From the NCBI RefSeq assembly GCF_009728485.1, contig NZ_VVIQ01000013.1, positions 21,814 to 85,813 of the forward strand: DNA of 64,000 nt, in the 5' to 3' direction. This DNA comes from Prevotella vespertina. GTDB taxonomy: Bacteria; Bacteroidota; Bacteroidia; Bacteroidales; Bacteroidaceae. The notes below the pieces were generated by a model. That model was given only the letters and a program-made list of their open reading frames with translations, searched no databases and was not told the origin of the DNA. The translations under genes were made by a program, and so were the position numbers. Positions 19,369 through 26,559 of the stretch are shown piece after piece; within the stretch, counting starts at the first letter, position 1; every line of letters begins with the position of its first letter.

Positions 19369-19612
19369 GCCTCTCCCCCGTCCCCTCTCCGAATGGAGAG
19401 GGGCGTGAATACTGCTAGTAGGATGAGAGAGGATGGTTAACGGGAATAGAGGTAATCATATTCTAGAATTAAAGAAAACGCCCTTCTCGATTGGAGAAGG
19501 GCGTTTCTTCGTTATGAAGAGAGCCTTTCCTTGCATCAAAGAAACGCCCCCTTTATCTGCAAACAATAGTATTCACTCCCCTCTCCATTCGGAGAGGGGT
19601 TGGGGGAGAGGC
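19369..19612. repeat. 244-bp MITE-like element, copy 2
   Basis: Same length, order and terminal inverted repeats as copy 1 at 6645-6888, and roughly 85-88% alike by eye. Left end GCCTCTCCCCC, right end GGGGGAGAGGC. The central hairpin is AACGCCCTTCTC/GGAGAAGGGCGTT with a small mismatch. Confidence 0.7.
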
Positions 19613-19740
19613 TCTTCCTTATCTGCAAACAATAGTATTCACTCCCCTCTCCATTCGGAGAGGGGCTGGGGGAGAGGCTGTAGGTGGGTTGGGGGAGAGG
19701 CTGTAGATGGACGGGAGATAGGCTGCTTCTCTCCCTTAAA
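19613..19740. repeat. Extra copies of the element's right terminal module
   Basis: The right-end module (CAAACAATAGTATTCACTCC, then the CCCCTCTCC/GGAGAGGGG hairpin and GGGGGAGAGGCTGTAG) is repeated after copy 2, followed by a further partial GGGGGAGAGGCTGTAG. Upstream, 19300-19368 also has two degenerate left-end fragments (ACAGCCTCACCCCCG). The block therefore looks like nested or duplicated element ends. Confidence 0.6.
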
Positions 19741-19765
19741 CAGCAAATAAGTGCAGTAAACATGA

Positions 19766-19794
19766 TTGACTTCTAGAAGATTTTTGTAACTTTG
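19766..19794 (+). promoter_or_regulatory. Promoter of serS
   Basis: TTG at 19766-19768 and TAACTTTG at 19787-19794, 18 bases apart, match the Bacteroidota -33/-7 pattern. The serS ATG is 38 bases further on. Confidence 0.65.
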
Positions 19795-19831
19795 CTCTCA
19801 GATAAATAACAATCAAAAAGGATATAGATAT

Positions 19832-21121
19832 ATGCTTACATTAAAGCTTATAAGCGAAGAGACAGAGCGTGTCATCAAAGGATTGGAGAAGAAACACTTC
19901 TCTGGTGCACGTGAAGCAGTAGAGAAAGTATTGGAATATGACCGCTTGCGTCGTGAGACTCAGCAGAAACTTGACACCAATAAACAGCATCAGAACCAAC
20001 TATCAAAGCAGATTGGTCAACTGATGAAGGACGGTAAGAAGGATGAAGCTAACAATATAAAAGAAGAGGTGGCAGAGCTTAAATCGGCCGACAAAGCACT
20101 CCAGGAGATCATGGAGAATGCCCAGAAGGAGATGACCGAGGTGCTTTTAACCATTCCAAACATCCCTAACGACGATGTTCCAGAGGGCAAGGACGCTAAC
20201 GACAACGTTGTTGTTAAGGAGGGCGGAACGAAGCCTAACCTCCCAGCTGACGCCCAATGCCACTGGGATCTATTGAAGAAGTTCAACTTAGTTGACTTCG
20301 ACTTAGGTGTGAAGATAACGGGTGCTGGCTTCCCATTGTACATCGGTAAGATGGCAAGATTCCAACGTGCTCTAGAGGCATTCTTCCTTGATGAGGCACG
20401 AAAGAGCGGCTATCTTGAGGTGCAACCACCATTGGTTGTTAATCAAGACTCCGGTCTTGGCACTGGTCAGTTGCCTGATAAAGAGGGTCAGATGTACCAT
20501 GCTAACCTCGATGATCTATACTTGATTCCAACGGCAGAGGTGCCTGTTACCAATATATTCCGTGATGAGATTCTTGACGAGAAAGAGCTTCCGATTAAGC
20601 GTTGTGCTTACTCTGCTTGCTTCCGTCGAGAGGCTGGTAGCTATGGAAAAGACGTGCGTGGACTGAATCGTCTACACCAGTTTGATAAGGTGGAGATCGT
20701 GCGCATTGATAAGCCAGAACACTCTTATGAGTCATTGGATGAGATGTTGAACCATGTAGAAGGTCTATTGAAAAAGCTCGAATTACCCTATCACATCCTT
20801 CGTCTCTGCGGTGGTGACATGAGCTTCACATCGGCTATCTGCTATGATTTCGAGGTATGGAGTGCAGCCCAAGAACGCTGGTTGGAGGTGTCAAGTGTAT
20901 CTAACTTCGAGAGTTACCAAGCGAATCGTTTGCATTGTCGTTACCGTCATGCAGAGGATAAGAAGATAGAGTTGTGCCACACACTGAATGGTTCGGCACT
21001 TGCCTTACCACGCATTGTTGCGGCAATCATAGAGAACAATCAAACCCCAGAGGGTATACGTGTTCCGAAGGTGCTCGTACCTTATTGCGGCTTTGAAATG
21101 CTCGACGATAAGATGGACTAA
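19832..21121 (+). CDS. serS: Seryl-tRNA synthetase
   Basis: Class II aminoacyl-tRNA synthetase that charges tRNA-Ser. The 429 residues start with the long antiparallel coiled coil (about 27-105) that grips the tRNA variable arm, followed by the catalytic core: TAEVP at 234-238, motif 2 FRREAGSYGKD at 264-274, and motif 3 NGSALALPR near the C-terminus. Length and motifs are complete. Cytoplasmic, with its own promoter. Confidence 0.98.
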   Translation: MLTLKLISEETERVIKGLEKKHFSGAREAVEKVLEYDRLRRETQQKLDTNKQHQNQLSKQIGQLMKDGKKDEANNIKEEVAELKSADKALQEIMENAQKEMTEVLLTIPNIPNDDVPEGKDANDNVVVKEGGTKPNLPADAQCHWDLLKKFNLVDFDLGVKITGAGFPLYIGKMARFQRALEAFFLDEARKSGYLEVQPPLVVNQDSGLGTGQLPDKEGQMYHANLDDLYLIPTAEVPVTNIFRDEILDEKELPIKRCAYSACFRREAGSYGKDVRGLNRLHQFDKVEIVRIDKPEHSYESLDEMLNHVEGLLKKLELPYHILRLCGGDMSFTSAICYDFEVWSAAQERWLEVSSVSNFESYQANRLHCRYRHAEDKKIELCHTLNGSALALPRIVAAIIENNQTPEGIRVPKVLVPYCGFEMLDDKMD

Positions 21122-21185
21122 GCCTTAGCCCACTAATACGGAACAACGAACAAGACATAACCTAACAATCAACCTTTTAACAAAA

Positions 21186-21242
21186 CTCATCCCTCGTGGA
21201 TCCTAATCCCCCCTCTCCAAGCGGAGAGGGGACGTGGATGAG
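21186..21242. promoter_or_regulatory. Nested hairpin just upstream of the NfnAB-like gene
   Basis: CTCATCC (21186-21192) pairs with GGATGAG (21236-21242), and inside it CCCCTCTCC (21210-21218) pairs with GGAGAGGGG (21223-21231). It ends 11 bases before the ATG. The inner stem is the same as that in the 244-bp elements. It could end the serS transcript poorly, shield the start region, or protect the mRNA. Confidence 0.5.
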
Positions 21243-21253
21243 CCCTTTAGACT

Positions 21254-23626
21254 ATGAACAAGATTATAAGCAAGAAGCAGTTTTCTGAGAAGGTGTTTTG
21301 TATTGAAGTAGAGGCACCACTCATAGCTCGTAGTTGTCGACCAGGCAACTTTATCATCGTACGTGTTGATCATCACAGTGAGAGAGTACCATACACCATT
21401 GCCAAAGCTGACGCCCAGAAGGGTACGTTGACAATGGTTATTCAAGAGGTGGGACGCTCTTCGACGAAGCTTTGCCAACTAGAGGTTGGAGATGAGATAG
21501 TCGATATTGTCGGTCCTTTGGGCACCCCTTCTCGCATTGAGAAATATGGTACAGTCGTATGTGCGGGAGGTGGTATTGGTATTGCAGCAATACTCCCTAT
21601 CCTCACAGCTCTTAAGCAAGCTGGCAACAAGGTAATATCTGTTTTGGCTGGAAGAAGCAAGGAACTTGTTATCATGGTGGACGATGTTCGACAGTACTCA
21701 GACGAGGTGATCATCATGACGGATGATGGTTCTTATGGTGAGAAGGGCGTTGTCACGGTGGGAGTTGAGAAGGTGATTCAACGTGAGCATGTCGATAAGG
21801 TGTTGGCGATTGGACCTCCTATTATGATGAAATTCACCTCACTCTTGGCAAAAAAATACGGCATTCCGAACGATGTGTCACTGAATACTATCATGGTGGA
21901 TGGCACTGGTATGTGTGGTGCTTGTCGATTGACTATTGGTGGAAAGACCAAGTTTGTCTGCATTGACGGACCAGAGTTTGACGGCGACTTAGTCGATTGG
22001 GACGAGATGTTTAAGCGTATGGGCACCTTCAAGGAGATTGAGGCTAAGGACATGGCTGTGCCTAATCCTGCTGATAAGAAGGGTTCCGACCATTCTAGCT
22101 CGTCTATTAATAATGTGGGAGATGAGGCTTCTGCGGATAGTGAGAAATCATCTTCTATCGACAAAAACAGCGTTTCTACCGATGAAGCAAACGAACCCGA
22201 AGAGGTTTGGCGCAAAGCTCTTCGCAAAGAGTTGAAGCCTAAGGAGCGTACAGCCATCCCTCGTGTGCAGATGCCGGAACTTGATCCTGCCTATCGTGCA
22301 ACGACCCGTTTGGAGGAAGTAAACATCGGTTTGACCCCCGAAATGGCTATGCAAGAGGCGAAGCGATGCCTCGATTGCCCGAAACCAACGTGTGTGGAAG
22401 GGTGCCCAGTGGGCATTCATATCCCCGACTTCATCAAACATATAGAGCATGGAGACTTCCTTCAAGCAGCTAGCATACTAAAGGAAACATCGGCATTGCC
22501 CGCTGTTTGCGGTCGTGTATGCCCACAGGAAAAGCAGTGCGAGAGCCGTTGTATCCATCTAAAGATGAACTCTCCCGCTGTAGCCATTGGTTATCTCGAG
22601 CGTTTCGCAGCCGACTATGAGCGTGAGAGTGGGCAGATGACCTTACCAAAAATAGCCCCCTCGACGGGTATTAAGGTAGCTGTTGTGGGTTCAGGACCAT
22701 CTGGTTTGAGCTTTGCAGGCGATATGGTAAAGCGTGGATATGAGGTTTATGTGTTCGAAGCATTGCATGAGATCGGTGGCGTACTCAAGTATGGTATCCC
22801 CGAATTCCGCCTCCCTAACAGGATAGTAGATGTAGAGATTGAGAACCTCCGACGTATGGGTGTCCACTTCCAAACAGACACGATTGTGGGTAAGACTATC
22901 AGTATTGACGAATTGAAGGAGATGGGTTTTAAAGGCATATTTGTAGGTTCCGGAGCTGGCTTACCGAACTTTATGGGCATTGAAGGAGAGAACTCTATCA
23001 ACATACTCTCTAGTAACGAATACCTCACGAGAGTAAACCTCATGGATGCAGCTAACCCCGAAACGGACACGCCACTCATAATAGGTAAGAGGGTTCTAGT
23101 TATAGGAGGAGGCAACACAGCGATGGACTCCTGCCGTACAGCTAAGCGTCTTGGGGCAGATGTGACATTGGTATACAGACGTTCAGAAGCAGAGATGCCT
23201 GCACGACTGGAGGAGGTGAAACACGCCAAAGAAGAGGGTGTTCATTTCCTCACGTTACATAATCCTCAATCGTACAAAGCCGATGAGAAGGGTCGCGTCT
23301 GTGCTGCGGTATTGGATGTGATGAGGCTTGGTGAGCCTGATGCTAGTGGGCGTCGACGTCCAGAGGTAACGGGCGAGACGGTGACAGTGGAGTGCGATCA
23401 AGTGATTGTGGCAGTAGGAGTTTCACCGAACCCGTTGGTTCCGAAGTCTATTGAAGGGCTTGAGTTAGGTCGTAAGAACACGATAGTTGTCAGCGACCAG
23501 ATGCAGAGTTCGCGTCCAGAGATATATGCTGGTGGTGACATTGTACGTGGTGGTGCGACTGTTATCCTCGCTATGGGCGATGGTAGAAGAGCCGCAGCTA
23601 GTATGGCAGAAAGGCTCGCTTTGTAA
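21254..23626 (+). CDS. Fused NfnA/NfnB-type flavoprotein (ferredoxin-NADP reductase plus GltD-like NADPH oxidoreductase)
   Basis: A 790-residue fusion of two enzymes usually made as separate subunits. Residues 1-265 are PyrK/NfnA-like: FAD domain with RVPYTIA, NAD-binding VCAGGGIGIA, and [2Fe-2S] cysteines 221, 224 and 236 (CGAC...FVC). Residues 319-790 are GltD/NfnB-like: [4Fe-4S] ligands starting at CLDCPKPTCVEGC (372-384), further cysteines, FAD-binding VVGSGPSGLS and NADPH-binding VIGGGNTAMD. Between them, about 272-318 is a Ser/Asp-rich linker. NfnAB enzymes couple NADH, NADPH and ferredoxin by electron bifurcation; whether this fusion bifurcates cannot be read from sequence. Automatic annotation would call it bifunctional PyrK/glutamate synthase, but no DHODH or GltB is near. 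Confidence 0.85.
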   Translation: MNKIISKKQFSEKVFCIEVEAPLIARSCRPGNFIIVRVDHHSERVPYTIAKADAQKGTLTMVIQEVGRSSTKLCQLEVGDEIVDIVGPLGTPSRIEKYGTVVCAGGGIGIAAILPILTALKQAGNKVISVLAGRSKELVIMVDDVRQYSDEVIIMTDDGSYGEKGVVTVGVEKVIQREHVDKVLAIGPPIMMKFTSLLAKKYGIPNDVSLNTIMVDGTGMCGACRLTIGGKTKFVCIDGPEFDGDLVDWDEMFKRMGTFKEIEAKDMAVPNPADKKGSDHSSSSINNVGDEASADSEKSSSIDKNSVSTDEANEPEEVWRKALRKELKPKERTAIPRVQMPELDPAYRATTRLEEVNIGLTPEMAMQEAKRCLDCPKPTCVEGCPVGIHIPDFIKHIEHGDFLQAASILKETSALPAVCGRVCPQEKQCESRCIHLKMNSPAVAIGYLERFAADYERESGQMTLPKIAPSTGIKVAVVGSGPSGLSFAGDMVKRGYEVYVFEALHEIGGVLKYGIPEFRLPNRIVDVEIENLRRMGVHFQTDTIVGKTISIDELKEMGFKGIFVGSGAGLPNFMGIEGENSINILSSNEYLTRVNLMDAANPETDTPLIIGKRVLVIGGGNTAMDSCRTAKRLGADVTLVYRRSEAEMPARLEEVKHAKEEGVHFLTLHNPQSYKADEKGRVCAAVLDVMRLGEPDASGRRRPEVTGETVTVECDQVIVAVGVSPNPLVPKSIEGLELGRKNTIVVSDQMQSSRPEIYAGGDIVRGGATVILAMGDGRRAAASMAERLAL

Positions 23627-23643
23627 TCCAAAGCTATGAGTGC

Positions 23644-23870
23644 TTAGACAGAGTAACATAGTTTCTAAGACATAAGGATATAGTTTTTTTAGACAAAATG
23701 ACATAAGGACATATTGTTTTAATGACATATTTTAAAGACATAATAATATAGTAACAATGTGCTTAGTAACAGAGGTTTAAGACAGAAGGACATGTTTTTT
23801 TAGACAAAATGACATAAGGACATATTGTTTTAATGACGTGTTTCTTAGGCTGAGTAATATAGGGTTACGA
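23644..23870 (-). repeat. Degenerate ~22-bp tandem array, family B (left arm)
   Basis: Built from recurring AGACAAAATGACATAAGGAC and GACATA-type units, with AGACAAAATGACAT at 23691 and 23802. Read on the minus strand these are the same units as in 24090-24322 (ATGTCATTTTGTCT). It lies between the convergent NfnAB-like and HAD genes. No coding potential beyond chance frames. Confidence 0.75.
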
Positions 23871-23889
23871 GGTGTACGAGTATAAGATA

Positions 23890-24070
23890 GCAAATAAGGA
23901 AAGGCTCTTCTCAAATGGAGAAGAGCCTTTCTTCCTATCCAAAAGAGCCTTTCTTCAATGTGACGAAACGCCCTCTTTATCTGCAAATAATGGTTTTCAC
24001 TCCCCTCTCCATTCGGAGAGGGGTTGGGGGTGAGGCTTCTTCTCAAATGGAGAAGAGCCTTTCCTTGTTT
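23890..24070. repeat. Partial 244-bp-type element flanked by two hairpins
   Basis: Two AAGGCTCTTCTC ... GAGAAGAGCCTTTC hairpins (about 23898-23931 and 24033-24063) flank a right-end module of the 244-bp element (ACGCCCTCTTTATCTGCAAA, then CACTCCCCTCTCC/GGAGAGGGG and GGGGGTGAGGC). The left terminal repeat is missing. Confidence 0.6.
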
Positions 24071-24089
24071 TTGTCCTTTCGTTATTAGG

Positions 24090-24322
24090 ATTCGTGTTCC
24101 TATGTTACTATGTCTTTAAAGTATGTCCTTCAACCAATATGTTTTTATGTCATTTTGTCTAAAAAACCATGTCCTTCTGTCTTAATAATAAGTCCTTCAA
24201 CCAATATGTCCTTATGTCATTTTGTCTAAAAAACCATGTCCTTCTGTCTTAATAATATGTCCTTAAACCAATATGTCTTTATGTCATTTTGTCTAAAAAA
24301 ACATGTCCTTCTGTCTAATTAA
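24090..24322 (+). repeat. 67-bp tandem repeat made of three ~22-bp units, family B (right arm)
   Basis: ATGTCATTTTGTCT occurs at 24147, 24214 and 24281, exactly 67 bases apart. Each 67-bp unit splits into sub-units starting ATGTCATTTTGTCTAAAAAA, ATGTCCTTCTGTCTTAAT and (A)GTCCTTCAACCAATATGTC, about 22-23 bases each. It is in inverted orientation to the array at 23644-23870. Confidence 0.85.
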
Positions 24323-24356
24323 CCACAACCTAGAATAGTGAACATTGCATTTTGAA

Positions 24357-25160
24357 TTAGATAAATTGCTCAACAACATGTGCAACACCATCTTCTTCGT
24401 TCGATAATGTTACGTAATCGGCTTCGGATTGAATGTCTTTTGCAGCGTTCGCCATAGCTACCCCGAGTCCTGCAAAGCGTATCATACTCAGGTCGTTATA
24501 ACCATCACCACAGGCGATAACCTCCTCTTTGGTGATACCGAGTATAGTGATTAAGCGGTTGAGCGACTGTGCTTTGTCGATACCTAAGGGTACACACTCT
24601 AAGAAGTAATCGGCTGAACGATAGAGTTCCATCTGTCCTTTCAGTTGAGCAAGTAGACTTAACTCTAGTTGATGGAGCTTAGTTGGCTCGCCAACAATCA
24701 GACATTTATTAATAGGATAGACCAGTTGGCGGAGGAAGTCATCGTATTGAACGACGGGCATCTTATTGATGTGCGCCTCAATCTGTACATATTTATCATC
24801 CTTTTGAGTGGCTGCAATCCCCTCACCTTGGTAAGTTAGAATCTGTAAACCAGCCTTTTTCGCCCCTTCATAGAGCATGGGAACGAGCTTCTCATCTAAC
24901 TTCTGTTCAAATAAAACACGATTGTTCGTGCAGTCAATAATCTTTCCTCCGTTGTAAGCGAGGATGAATCCGCCATGAGTCTTTAGTTCCAACTCCTCAG
25001 CAAGAGGAATGATTCCGTAAGTGGGACGCCCCGATGCCAATACAATATGCACGCCCTTTGCCTGCGCTTGCATAAGAGCTTCCTTCGTTTTAGGCGTTAT
25101 CTCCTTCTTATTATTCGTCAGTGTGCCATCGAGATCGAGCACAATCATCTTATACTTCAT
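24357..25160 (-). CDS. Cof-type HAD-IIB hydrolase (sugar phosphatase family)
   Basis: A 267-residue cytoplasmic phosphatase of the haloacid dehalogenase superfamily. Motif I is DLDGT with Asp9 and Asp11, motif II is VLASGRPT, and motif IV is CGDGYNDLSM. The large C2B cap lies between motifs II and III. The ATG at 25160 is preceded by TAAAGGAT, a good ribosome site; the longer frame from 25181 lacks one. Relatives such as YidA dephosphorylate sugar phosphates or flavin precursors, so the exact substrate is open. Confidence 0.9.
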   Translation of the reverse strand: MKYKMIVLDLDGTLTNNKKEITPKTKEALMQAQAKGVHIVLASGRPTYGIIPLAEELELKTHGGFILAYNGGKIIDCTNNRVLFEQKLDEKLVPMLYEGAKKAGLQILTYQGEGIAATQKDDKYVQIEAHINKMPVVQYDDFLRQLVYPINKCLIVGEPTKLHQLELSLLAQLKGQMELYRSADYFLECVPLGIDKAQSLNRLITILGITKEEVIACGDGYNDLSMIRFAGLGVAMANAAKDIQSEADYVTLSNEEDGVAHVVEQFI

Positions 25161-25195
25161 ATATCCTTTACACTTAATCATTAGTCATTTGTATG

Positions 25196-25203
25196 CAAAG
25201 ATA
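25196..25203 (-). promoter_or_regulatory. Putative -7 box for the HAD hydrolase gene
   Basis: TATCTTTG on the minus strand, 36 bases upstream of the ATG at 25160. Confidence 0.5.
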
Positions 25204-25276
25204 CATATAAGTCGAGTCCAGGTAATAGTTAATTACGCAATTTAACACTTGCACTTCATTTAATAGCTATCATATC

Positions 25277-25307
25277 TTGGCTATCAGAAAATAATGTCGT
25301 ACTTTTG
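25277..25307 (+). promoter_or_regulatory. Promoter of fba
   Basis: TTG at 25277-25279 and TACTTTTG at 25300-25307, spaced 20 bases, with the ATG 50 bases downstream. Confidence 0.65.
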
Positions 25308-25356
25308 CAAGTAACAATAGGTATTGACTTATTTCATTATTAAAACATAATTAATT

Positions 25357-26373
25357 ATGGCAGTAGTAGATTACAAGAAATTAGGTCTCGTGAACACACG
25401 TGAGATGTTCAAGAGAGCAATCAAAGGCGGTTATGCAATCCCAGCATTCAACTTCAATAACCTTGAGCAGCTTCAGGCAATCATCAAGGCATCATCAGAA
25501 CTAAAGTCACCAGTTATCCTTCAGGTATCTAAGGGTGCCCGCAAGTATGCTAACCAGACTTTACTTCGTTACCTTGCAGAGGGTGCAGTAGAGTACGCAA
25601 AGGAGTTGGGTTGCCATCATCCAGAGATTGTTCTTCACCTAGACCATGGTGATAGCTTCGAGACATGTAAGTCTTGTGTAGACTTCGGATTCTCTTCTGT
25701 AATGATTGATGGTTCTGCTCTTCCATACGAGGAGAATATCGCTTTGACAAAGAAGGTAGTAGAGTATGCACATCAGTTCGACGTAACTGTAGAGGCAGAA
25801 CTTGGTGTTCTCGCTGGTGTTGAGGATGATGTTGTAGCTGAGGTATCACACTATACAAAGCCAGAAGAGGTTGTTGACTTCGCTACTCGCACTGGTTGTG
25901 ACTCATTGGCTATCTCTATTGGTACTTCTCATGGTGCTTACAAGTTCACTCCAGAGCAGTGTACACGTGACCCGAAGACTGGTCGTTTGATTCCTCCTCC
26001 ATTGGCTTTCGACGTTCTCGCAGCCATCGAGAAGCAGCTCCCAGGCTTCCCAATCGTTCTTCACGGCTCTTCTTCTGTTCCACAGGAGTATGTTGACATC
26101 ATCAACGAGCATGGTGGTAAGTTGCCAAACGCTGTTGGTATTCCTGAAGATCAGCTCCGTCAGGCAGCTAAGAGTGCTGTATGTAAGATCAACATCGACT
26201 CTGACTCACGTCTTGCATTTACTGCAGGTGTACGTCAGACATTCGATGAGCACCCAGAGTACTTCGACCCACGTCAGTACTGCGGAAAGGCTCGTGAGTA
26301 CATGGAAGACCTTTACAAGCATAAGATCACAGATGTTCTCGGTTCTGATAACAAGCTCGTTAACTGCGATTAA
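25357..26373 (+). CDS. fba: Class II fructose-1,6-bisphosphate aldolase
   Basis: A zinc-dependent aldolase of glycolysis and gluconeogenesis, 338 residues. HLDHGD at 94-99 holds the catalytic aspartate and a zinc histidine. AELGVLAGVEDD and the phosphate loop SIGTSHGAYKF follow, then LHGSSSVP. The C-terminal VCKINIDSD also fits class II. Codon use looks strongly biased toward a few codons, as in highly expressed genes. It has its own promoter and terminator. Confidence 0.97.
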   Translation: MAVVDYKKLGLVNTREMFKRAIKGGYAIPAFNFNNLEQLQAIIKASSELKSPVILQVSKGARKYANQTLLRYLAEGAVEYAKELGCHHPEIVLHLDHGDSFETCKSCVDFGFSSVMIDGSALPYEENIALTKKVVEYAHQFDVTVEAELGVLAGVEDDVVAEVSHYTKPEEVVDFATRTGCDSLAISIGTSHGAYKFTPEQCTRDPKTGRLIPPPLAFDVLAAIEKQLPGFPIVLHGSSSVPQEYVDIINEHGGKLPNAVGIPEDQLRQAAKSAVCKINIDSDSRLAFTAGVRQTFDEHPEYFDPRQYCGKAREYMEDLYKHKITDVLGSDNKLVNCD

Positions 26374-26404
26374 TCATTAGTTATCGATCTATACGAGATC
26401 ACAT

Positions 26405-26452
26405 AAAAGATAGCGGTAGTTCCCTTTGTTGGGTGCTACCGCTATTCTTTTA
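26405..26452 (+). terminator. Terminator after fba
   Basis: AAAAGATAGCGGTAG pairs with CTACCGCTATTCTTTT around a short loop, 32 bases after the stop. The remaining gap to 26559 holds another imperfect hairpin (CATCCCCACTTGG ... CCAAATGGGGATG, about 26501-26531). Confidence 0.85.
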
Positions 26453-26559
26453 TATGTTTGTTCATCCTCTTTGGGATGGTTATAAAGCCCTTTAAAACAT
26501 TCATCCCCACTTGGACTTGCCAAATGGGGATGACTTTTCACCTTATTATATAGTAACTT

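Noticed and set aside
19433..19750. Open frames through the repeat blocks (also 6648-6842, 19536-19763, 23777-24046, 36155-36439) whose peptides share a phrase like LTPNPSPNGEGSE
   Set aside because: The phrase is a translation of the CCCCTCTCC hairpin module and appears on either strand wherever the repeat lies. No start context, no conserved product; these are spurious translations of repeats.
21254..23626. Annotation as dihydroorotate dehydrogenase electron transfer subunit or glutamate synthase small subunit
   Set aside because: Each half has that fold, but the fused arrangement and absence of PyrD or GltB partners fit an NfnAB-type enzyme better.
23644..24322. Invertible (phase-variable) segment bounded by the opposed arrays
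   Set aside because: The arms are imperfect, there is no promoter inside facing a gene and no recombinase gene nearby.
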